Source: JAAZPG01 sp012797375 (GTDB taxonomy: Bacteria; Acidobacteriota; Aminicenantia; Aminicenantales; UBA4085). Taken from it: a stretch of 17,079 nt of DNA. The translations under genes and the position numbers were made by a program. The notes beneath the pieces are model-generated. The model worked only from the letters and a program-made list of their open reading frames with translations, was not told the origin of the DNA and made no database searches. The DNA is taken from assembly GCA_937868205.1 (NCBI GenBank), contig CALMMC010000138.1, forward strand, positions 1 through 17,079, in the 5' to 3' direction. Position 1 is the first letter of the stretch. Every line of letters begins with the position of its first letter. Of this stretch, positions 1 to 5,850 are shown piece after piece.

Positions 1-2
1 GG

Positions 3-407
3 GGCTGCTCGGTGAACGGGGCGGGCGTGGCCATGGTGACCGCGGACCGGTGTGAGGGCGCGGGTGGGCGGCCGGCCGACTTTCTCGGCATCGGTGGAGG
101 AGTCTCCGAGGACGCGGGCAAGACGGGATTGTAAATCGTTCTCTCCGAGGCCGGCCTCCGGGCTGGTTTAGTCAACGTCTTCGGGGGCATCGTCCGCGGC
201 GACGTTATCGCCCGCGGCCTTCTCCGGGCGGCCGGGGAAAAAGGCGTCCGCGTCCCGTTCGTCGTCCGCTTCCAGGGAACAAACGCCGAGGAGGGCCGGA
301 ATCTGCTGGCCGCCTCGGGCTTGGAATACGAGAGCGCCGAAACGATGGGCGAAGCCGCCGCCCGGGCCGTCGCCGCCGCCCGGCGGACGGGGGAAGGCCG
401 GGCATGA
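3..407 (+). CDS. sucC: Succinyl-CoA synthetase beta subunit, C-terminal fragment with an in-frame stop
   Basis: C-terminal part of the beta (nucleotide-binding and CoA-ligase) subunit of ADP-forming succinyl-CoA synthetase, which makes ATP from succinyl-CoA in the TCA cycle. The 5' part lies outside the window. In the frame starting at base 3 the translation shows the family landmarks VNGAGVAM, an FLGIGGG loop, VNVFGGIVRGDVIA and RFQGTNAEEG, and ends at TGA 405-407, overlapping the sucD ATG by 4 bp. A TAA at 132-134 interrupts the frame, yet both sides of it are in the same frame and align without a gap to the family pattern. The residues before the stop also look damaged (for example FLGIGGG, where I remember FLD[IV]GGG). 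I infer base errors at the contig edge rather than a true pseudogene; a real nonsense mutation cannot be excluded. Confidence 0.85.
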
Positions 408-1270
408 GCATCCTGGTCGGCCGCGATTCCCGGGTCATTGTCCAAGGATTCACCGGAAAGGAAGGCTCGTTTCACGCTCAGCGGATGATCGAATACGGAA
501 CGCGCCTCGTCGGCGGCGTCTCCCCGGGCAAGGGCGGCCGCCGGCATCTCGGCCGGCCGGTGTTCGACACGGTCCGCCAAGCCCGAGCGGCCTCCGGAGC
601 GGACGTCTCGGTTCTATTCGTTCCGCCGTTCGCGGCCGCCGATGCGATCATGGAGGCGGCCGAGGCCGGCATCAGCCTGATCGTGGCCGTCACCGAGGGC
701 ATCCCCGTCCTGGACGTCCTCCGTGTCCGGGCATTTCTCCGCCGGACTTCTTCTCTTCTCATCGGCCCGAACACGCCCGGCGTGATCACTCCCGGCCGGG
801 CCAAGGTCGGGATCATGCCGGGGTCGATTCACCGTCCCGGGCGGATCGGGATCCTCTCCCGCTCCGGGACTCTGACCTACGAGGCGGTCCGGCAGATCTC
901 CGACGTTGGGCTGGGGCAGTCGACGGCCGTCGGCATCGGCGGCGACGCGGTCACCGGACTGAGCTTCGTCGACGGGCTGAAGCTCTTTCGGGCCGATCCG
1001 GAAACCGACGCGGTCGTCCTGATCGGCGAGATCGGCGGCACGGCCGAGGAGGACGCCGCCCGCCTCATCCGCGATCGATACCCAAAGCCGGTCTTCGCCT
1101 ATATCGCCGGCTTGACCTCCCCGCCGGAGCGCCGGATGGGACACGCCGGGGCGATCATCGAGGGTCGCGCCGGGCGGGCCGGAGACAAGGCCCGGGCTCT
1201 GTCCGAGGCCGGGGCGATCGTCATTCCCCTGCCCTCGGAGATCGGGGCGACGGTCGCCGCCCGGTTATAG
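404..1270 (+). CDS. sucD: Succinyl-CoA synthetase alpha subunit
   Basis: Alpha subunit (288 aa, the usual length) of cytoplasmic succinate-CoA ligase; it binds CoA and carries the phosphohistidine intermediate, pairing with SucC encoded just upstream. Visible landmarks are the N-terminal CoA-binding Rossmann segment VQGFTGKEG (residues 13-21), the IGPNTPGVITPG turn (120-131), SRSGTLTYE (152-160) and the active-site RMGHAGAIIEG with the phospho-acceptor His247. The ATG start overlaps the sucC stop (ATGA) and has GGAAGG about 8 nt upstream, so the pair is translationally coupled. No interruptions are seen. ADP versus GDP specificity is set mainly by the beta subunit, whose nucleotide-binding part is not in the window. 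Confidence 0.96.
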   Translation: MSILVGRDSRVIVQGFTGKEGSFHAQRMIEYGTRLVGGVSPGKGGRRHLGRPVFDTVRQARAASGADVSVLFVPPFAAADAIMEAAEAGISLIVAVTEGIPVLDVLRVRAFLRRTSSLLIGPNTPGVITPGRAKVGIMPGSIHRPGRIGILSRSGTLTYEAVRQISDVGLGQSTAVGIGGDAVTGLSFVDGLKLFRADPETDAVVLIGEIGGTAEEDAARLIRDRYPKPVFAYIAGLTSPPERRMGHAGAIIEGRAGRAGDKARALSEAGAIVIPLPSEIGATVAARL

Positions 1271-1338
1271 TCCGGACCGGCTCATCCTCTTTACATCGGC
1301 CGGGCGGCGAGGCAAACTGGGGAAAAGGAAGGACCGTC

Positions 1339-2256
1339 ATGACCCGATTCATCTTAACCGCCGTTGTTCTGAGCTCGACCGTTTTTCTCGGGGGGCAGAC
1401 GCCCCCGGCGGATCCGTCGCCCAAACCGGCCGCGACCCGGCCGGGGCCGATGACCGTCGGCCGAGTATCCGGAGGTCTTTATCTCGTGAAGGGCGGGGCC
1501 GGAGCGAACGCCGCGTTTTACGTCGGGGAGGAGTCCGTGATCGTCGTCGACGCCAAGATGACGGAAGAGGCGGCTCGCGGCATGCTCGCGGAGATCGCCC
1601 GGGTGACGGACCGGCCGGTAAAATTTCTCATTCTCACTCACAGCGACGGGGACCACGTCAACGGCCTGCCGGGATTTCCGGGAGGCCTGACAATCATTTC
1701 CAGCGCCGCGACAAAAGCGGAAATGGCCGCGGCCTTTCAAGAAGAACGATCCGCCGGCCGCCGGGCCTTCCTTCCCGCCGAAACTTATGAAGCCCGACTC
1801 GAGCTGATTTTCCGCGTGCCGAGAGGAAAAACCGCCTCGGTCACCCTCCTCGAGCTCGGCCCGGCTCACACGGGCGGCGACACCATCGTCGTCTTTCAGG
1901 AGGAAAAGGCCGCCTTCATCGGGGACCTGGCCTTTGTCGGCCGCGACCCGCTCATCCACCGGTCCAAGGGAGGAACCGCGGCCGGCTACGTCGCCGCCTT
2001 GAAAAAAATGATCGAGCTCGACGGGGTGGAGACTTACCTCTCGGGCCACGCCGACCCGTTGGCCAAGGCCGATCTCAGGGCCCTTCTTTCCGACCTGGAG
2101 GAAATAATCGCCCGGGTCAAGGCGCTCGCCGCCGGGGGGAAATCCCTCGAGGAAGTGAAGGCCGCTCTTCTTCCTCCTCCCCTGCCGGACGCCCCCCCGT
2201 CCCGCTGGCCGTCCTTCGTCGAAAACGCCTATCTCGAGCTGACCGGGAAAAAATAG
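1339..2256 (+). CDS. Exported metallo-beta-lactamase-fold hydrolase
   Basis: A 305-aa protein with an N-terminal signal peptide (residues 1 to about 20, MTRF then a hydrophobic stretch) followed by a Pro-rich linker and an MBL fold, so probably periplasmic. Metal-site motifs are THSDGDH (His101, Asp103, Asp105, His106), GPAHTGGD (His177), FIGDLAF (Asp196) and SGHADP (His237). The canonical first motif is HxHxDH; here the second His is Asp103, so one zinc site should differ or be weakened. The chain resembles SoxH/quinoprotein-relay-like and other generic MBL proteins, but the substrate cannot be read from sequence and a beta-lactamase role is not supported. The start is backed by AAGGAAGGA 5-6 nt upstream. 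It follows sucD after 68 bp and is convergent with the ChaN-PDZ gene, 10 bp away. Confidence 0.85.
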   Translation: MTRFILTAVVLSSTVFLGGQTPPADPSPKPAATRPGPMTVGRVSGGLYLVKGGAGANAAFYVGEESVIVVDAKMTEEAARGMLAEIARVTDRPVKFLILTHSDGDHVNGLPGFPGGLTIISSAATKAEMAAAFQEERSAGRRAFLPAETYEARLELIFRVPRGKTASVTLLELGPAHTGGDTIVVFQEEKAAFIGDLAFVGRDPLIHRSKGGTAAGYVAALKKMIELDGVETYLSGHADPLAKADLRALLSDLEEIIARVKALAAGGKSLEEVKAALLPPPLPDAPPSRWPSFVENAYLELTGKK

Positions 2257-2277
2257 CTCGGTCGAGTCATTTCCCGG
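2243..2277. terminator. Inverted repeat between convergent genes, possible bidirectional terminator
   Basis: CCGGGAAA (2243-2250) and TTTCCCGG (2270-2277) are perfect 8-bp inverted arms around a 19-nt loop. The loop contains a smaller palindrome, CTCGGTCGAG (2257-2266). The stop codon of the MBL gene (2254-2256) and that of the convergent gene (2267-2269) both lie in the loop. There is no clear U-tract after the stem in either direction, so the termination role is an inference from position. Confidence 0.4.
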
Positions 2278-3502
2278 GCGCCGGGAGCGTTTCCTCCATC
2301 TTGAGGACGACGTCTTTTTCCGTCCCGGCCCGGAGCAGCCTGAACCGGACTTCATCCCCCCAGCCGAAACCGGCCAGGAGGATCCGCATCTCATCGATGT
2401 CGGTGAATTTGCGCCCGTCCACCGACAAAACGACGTCGCCTTTTTCAAAATCCCGGCCCCGGGCCGCCCCGTCGATCGGGGTTCTCTCGATCACCGGGTT
2501 GTCCAAGCCGGCGAACTTTTTGAAGGCCAGCCCGATGGAAGGATACGCCCGGCGCTCCTCCGCCTCGAGGCCGACGATGTAATCGGCCAGCGTCCGGGAG
2601 ACCGTCAGCGATGATTTGCCCCGGGGAATTTCCACGGCCACGACGGTTTTCCCCGGAAGGCCGCTCATCTCCACGGTCCGCCGGTTGAGACCGAGATTGA
2701 AAAGGAGATGGCCGGAGCCGACGAGGACGACGACCTTCCGTTCCCCGCCGCCGCGGGCCTTGACCGCGTTGGCGGCCATGACCGAATCCCAGGCCGCCTG
2801 CCCCCGGTATAAGCCCTCGAACATCATCTCCATCCCGGCCCCCTTCATGGCCTCGGGCATTTCTTCCGACGAAAATATCGTCCGCATCAGCCTCCGGTGC
2901 TCCTCGTTGGCCAGGTCGGGCTTCGGGACGATCGCCTTCTCTTCATCCGAAAGCGCATCCCAACCGGCCCGCCGGATCCGCGTGATGATCTCGCGCGGGG
3001 CGTTGAGGGCGTAAAGAGGGAGGCGGCGTTCCTTTATCAAGGCGAAGATCGGCCGGTAATAGGCGAAGTTCTGGTTCCAGGTCGTGTACCAACGGCCTTC
3101 CCGCAGGAAGGCGTCCTCGTCGAGGAGGCCGGCGCTCCACCGCGAAAGCGGCTCCTGGAAAGCGACCGGATACATCTCCAAGCCGACGGCCAAGGCGGGA
3201 TCGCGGTCGCTCAGGGCCCGGAGGATTCGGGCTTGGAGCTCATGCATGGGCAGGGAATCGTGAGTTTCTCCCAGGAAGACGAAGGGAACGGCCCGCATCT
3301 CCTCGATCATCGTCTCGAAAGATACCGGGGCTCCCGTTTCCAGGGAAACGATCTCCCCGGCTTTCACTTCGACGGTCAGGTCCTTGAACCGGGGATCACC
3401 GATATGGAGAAGAAAGGAAGGATCGATCTCCTGTCCGAACAGCGGGGCCGCCAAGAGAATCGCCGTCACCCTCGCCAGCCGCGGCAGTATGCTTTTCATC
3501 AT
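2267..3502 (-). CDS. Exported ChaN/Tiki-type protein with C-terminal PDZ domain
   Basis: A 411-aa protein with a signal peptide (residues 1 to about 23, ending LFGQ). Residues ~60-295 match the ChaN (haem-binding uptake, DUF399) fold, related to the TIKI/EreA proteins: FLGETHDSLPMHELQ (76-90, with Glu79 and His81), VGLEMYPVAFQEPLSRW (106-122), LNAPREI (166-172) and a late VGSGHLLFNLG (261-271, His265). Residues ~322-402 form a PDZ-like domain (SIGLAF, a GDVVLSVDGR loop and a DIDEMR helix). ChaN relatives have been linked to haem/iron binding or proteolysis, so the reaction is uncertain; the PDZ part suggests binding of a peptide or C-terminus. GGAGGGAG sits about 6 nt before the ATG; a second ATG follows immediately. 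No lipobox Cys is seen. It lies 105 bp downstream of the EF-G-like gene on the same strand. Confidence 0.85.
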   Translation of the reverse strand: MMKSILPRLARVTAILLAAPLFGQEIDPSFLLHIGDPRFKDLTVEVKAGEIVSLETGAPVSFETMIEEMRAVPFVFLGETHDSLPMHELQARILRALSDRDPALAVGLEMYPVAFQEPLSRWSAGLLDEDAFLREGRWYTTWNQNFAYYRPIFALIKERRLPLYALNAPREIITRIRRAGWDALSDEEKAIVPKPDLANEEHRRLMRTIFSSEEMPEAMKGAGMEMMFEGLYRGQAAWDSVMAANAVKARGGGERKVVVLVGSGHLLFNLGLNRRTVEMSGLPGKTVVAVEIPRGKSSLTVSRTLADYIVGLEAEERRAYPSIGLAFKKFAGLDNPVIERTPIDGAARGRDFEKGDVVLSVDGRKFTDIDEMRILLAGFGWGDEVRFRLLRAGTEKDVVLKMEETLPAPGK

Positions 3503-3570
3503 GGCCGTCTCCCTCCGTCTTTCGGGGAACCGCGGTCATGATAGCCCGGGAGACCGGCCCGGTCAATTCC

Positions 3571-3599
3571 GCGGCCAGCCTCAAAATTCAGCCGGCCGC
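3571..3599 (-). terminator. GC-rich stem-loop just after the EF-G-like gene
   Basis: On the minus strand GCGGCCGGCT, a 9-nt loop and GGCTGGCCGC form a 10-bp stem (two G-U wobbles) that begins 8 nt after the TAA at 3608-3610. No run of T follows, so it would be a U-less (I-shaped) terminator or an mRNA 3'-end stabiliser. It separates this gene from the ChaN-PDZ gene downstream, which has its own strong ribosome binding site. Confidence 0.5.
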
Positions 3600-3607
3600 C
3601 ACGGTCG

Positions 3608-5701
3608 TTATTCTTCTTCCGTTTTGATCCGGCCTTCCTTGACCGCCTCGGCGATGATTTTCTGCTGGAGGTGGGCCGGCACTTCCTCCATGTGGGAATA
3701 TTCCATGAGGAAGGAGCCCCGGCCGCCGGTGATCGACGTCAGCGTCGGCTCGAAATCGAGCATTTCGGACATGGGAACCGTGGCCTTGAGAATCCGCATC
3801 TGGCCCTTCTGCTCCATTCCGCTGACCCGGCCGCGGCGTCCGTTGAGGTTGCCCATGATGTCGCCCATGTAGGCTTCGGGCGTGTAAACCTCGACGTTCA
3901 TCACCGGCTCGAGAATCGTCGGCTTAGCCTGCTGCATGGCCAGCTTGAAGGCCTTGGAGGCGGCGATTTTAAAGGCGATATCCGAGGAATCGACCTCGTG
4001 GTAGGATCCGTCATAGAGGATGACCTTGAAATCCACGACCGGGAATCCGGCCAGGACGCCCTTTTTCTTGGCCTCGATCAGGCCTTTCTCGACCGAGGGG
4101 ATGAAATTGCGGGGGATCGCTCCGCCGAAGATCTTGTCCTCGAACTCGAAGTCCTTGCCCCGCGGCAGCGGCTCCATCTTGATCCAGACGTCGCCGAACT
4201 GGCCGCGCCCTCCGGTCTGCTTCTTGTGCCGGCCCTGGACATCCGCCCGGCCTTTGATCGTCTCTTTATAAGAGACCTTGGGCGGCTTGAGGTCGATATC
4301 GACGTTATAGCGTTTTTTCAGCTTATCGGTGACGATCCGGACGTGCAGTTCGCCGCCTCCGGAGATCAGGAGCTGGTTGGTGTCGGGATCGCGCTCGAAG
4401 CGGATGGTCGGATCCTCCTCGACCAGGCGCTGGGACGCCTGGGAGATACGGTCTTCGTCGGCCCGGGTCTTGGGCTCGATGGCGAACGAGATCGCCGGCT
4501 CGGCGAAGGTGATCGGCGGGATCATGAGGCCGCTCCCCTTGGCGGCCAGGGTGTCGCCGGTCATCGTCGCCTTCAGCTTGGCCGTGGCCAGGATGTCGCC
4601 GGCGACGGCCGCTCCGGCCGGCGCCTGCTCCTTTCCTTGAAGGAAGAAGAATCCGGAGAATTTTTCATCGGTTTCCTTGCCCGGGTTGACGGCCGCTCCG
4701 TCGGAAGGCATCTTCCCGGAGAAGACGCGCATCATCGAGATCCGGCCCGTGTACGGGTCGGAGATGGTTTTGAAGACGAGGGCGGCGAACGGCTCGTCCG
4801 GGGAGGGTTTCAGCGTCCCGGGGCGGCCGTTGATCGTCACCTCGATCTCCGGCCGGTCGAGGGGCGAGGGGAAAAGCCCGGCGACCCGGTCGCAGAACGG
4901 CTGAACGCCGATATTGGCCCCGCCGGCGGCCGCGAACACGGGGAAAATCTGCCGGGCGGCGATTCCGGCTTTCAATCCGGCGAGGATCTCCTCGGGCGAC
5001 AGCTCGCCCTTGTCCAGGTAGGTCTCCATCAGTTTTTCGTCGCCTTCGGCGATCATTTCGACGAGCTCGCGGAACCGCTTGTCGGCCTCGTCCTTGATCT
5101 CGGCCGGAACGGGGGCCTCGGTGAACTTGCCGCTTTCGTCCTTCTCGAAAACATAGGCTTTCATCGACAGAAGATCGACGACGCCCTGGAAATTTTTCTC
5201 CTCGCCCAGGGGAATCTGGATGGGGATGGCCTGGCGGCCGAAGAACTGCCGGATGGATTCGAGGGCCGGGCCGAAATGGGCGTTCTCCCGGTCCATCTTG
5301 TTGACGATCAAAACCCGGGGGAGCTTGTATTCCTCGAGCATATCCCAGACTTTTTCCGTGCCGACCTCGACCCCGGCCACGGCGTCGACCAGGACGACGG
5401 CCGCGTCCACGGCCCGAAGGCAGGCCCGCGTGTCCCAGAGAAAGTTGGAATATCCGGGCGTGTCGACGACGTTGATCTTGGCCTCGCCGTGCTCGACGAC
5501 GCAGAGAGCCGAGCTGATCGAGATTTTCCGCTCGATTTCCTCGGGCTCGAAGTCGGTGATCGTGTTTCCCTTGTCGACCTTGGTCAGCCGGTTGGTGACC
5601 CCGGCGTTGAAAAGCATGGCCGCGGCCAGCGAGGTCTTGCCGGCCGCTCCATGGCCGGTGAGGGCGAGATTGCGGATTTTGTCGGGCGTGTACGCTTTCA
5701 T
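3608..5701 (-). CDS. EF-G-like translational GTPase (EF-G2 type)
   Basis: A 697-aa elongation-factor-G-like protein: GTPase domain (about 1-280), domain II (about 300-395), III (400-475), IV (480-600) and V (605-690). Motifs: G1 GHGAAGKTS (16-24, where canonical EF-G has AHIDAGKTT), switch I EERK-like with RKISI (58-62, canonical RGITI), G3 DTPGYSNF (80-87), G4 NKMD (134-137), a domain III GGGELH (448-453) and a domain IV core GGRGQFGDVW (497-506). The canonical DTPGH histidine is Tyr84, and the G5 SA motif is not conserved (VFAAAGG). This matches the EF-G-like/EF-G2 paralogue group better than fusA, and no ribosomal-protein genes lie nearby. Its role is uncertain: assisting translocation, or a ribosome-associated regulatory GTPase. 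I chose the ATG at 5701 because AAAAGGAA precedes it and MKAYTPDKIRNLAL is the natural N-terminus; an in-frame upstream ATG would run through the promoters. Confidence 0.92.
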   Translation of the reverse strand: MKAYTPDKIRNLALTGHGAAGKTSLAAAMLFNAGVTNRLTKVDKGNTITDFEPEEIERKISISSALCVVEHGEAKINVVDTPGYSNFLWDTRACLRAVDAAVVLVDAVAGVEVGTEKVWDMLEEYKLPRVLIVNKMDRENAHFGPALESIRQFFGRQAIPIQIPLGEEKNFQGVVDLLSMKAYVFEKDESGKFTEAPVPAEIKDEADKRFRELVEMIAEGDEKLMETYLDKGELSPEEILAGLKAGIAARQIFPVFAAAGGANIGVQPFCDRVAGLFPSPLDRPEIEVTINGRPGTLKPSPDEPFAALVFKTISDPYTGRISMMRVFSGKMPSDGAAVNPGKETDEKFSGFFFLQGKEQAPAGAAVAGDILATAKLKATMTGDTLAAKGSGLMIPPITFAEPAISFAIEPKTRADEDRISQASQRLVEEDPTIRFERDPDTNQLLISGGGELHVRIVTDKLKKRYNVDIDLKPPKVSYKETIKGRADVQGRHKKQTGGRGQFGDVWIKMEPLPRGKDFEFEDKIFGGAIPRNFIPSVEKGLIEAKKKGVLAGFPVVDFKVILYDGSYHEVDSSDIAFKIAASKAFKLAMQQAKPTILEPVMNVEVYTPEAYMGDIMGNLNGRRGRVSGMEQKGQMRILKATVPMSEMLDFEPTLTSITGGRGSFLMEYSHMEEVPAHLQQKIIAEAVKEGRIKTEEE

Positions 5702-5775
5702 GCCTGTTCCTTTTCGGGCTCGTTCCGAAGGGACCGGGCCCGCGATTCGATTTCCGGATGGAAAGAGTAAGGGGT

Positions 5776-5805
5776 AATATACACGAAAACCGTCGTTTGG
5801 AACAA
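5776..5805 (-). promoter_or_regulatory. Predicted sigma70-type promoter for the EF-G-like gene
   Basis: Read on the minus strand: -35 TTGTTC (5805-5800), an 18-bp spacer, -10 TATATT (5781-5776). Transcription would start near 5769, leaving a leader of about 68 nt before the ATG at 5701. This AT-rich -10 stands out in GC-rich DNA. No operator repeat is obvious. Confidence 0.55.
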
Positions 5806-5810
5806 GCCGG

Positions 5811-5840
5811 TTGACAAGCCGCGCCGTGGAAAACGATAAT
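5811..5840 (+). promoter_or_regulatory. Predicted sigma70-type promoter for the S8 protease, leaderless geometry
   Basis: A perfect -35 TTGACA (5811-5816), an 18-bp spacer and -10 GATAAT (5835-5840, five of six matches to TATAAT). Transcription would start at about 5847, only a few bases before the ATG at 5851, so the mRNA would be nearly leaderless. The -35 lies 5 bp from the -35 of the divergent EF-G-like promoter. Confidence 0.65.
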
Positions 5841-5850
5841 GGCCGTTGAC

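Noticed and set aside
132..134. TAA in sucC read as stop-codon recoding
   Set aside because: No other in-frame TAA occurs in the genes of this window, and the surrounding damage at a contig edge makes base error far more likely.
1270..1277. GTCCGGAC palindrome after sucD
   Set aside because: Only 8 bp with no loop and no T-run; expected by chance in CG-rich DNA.
3671..5770. Plus-strand open frame of about 699 codons opposite the EF-G-like gene
   Set aside because: It is antisense to a well-conserved GTPase, has low-complexity Asp/Gly/Arg/Leu composition and no domain; long antisense frames are expected at this GC content.
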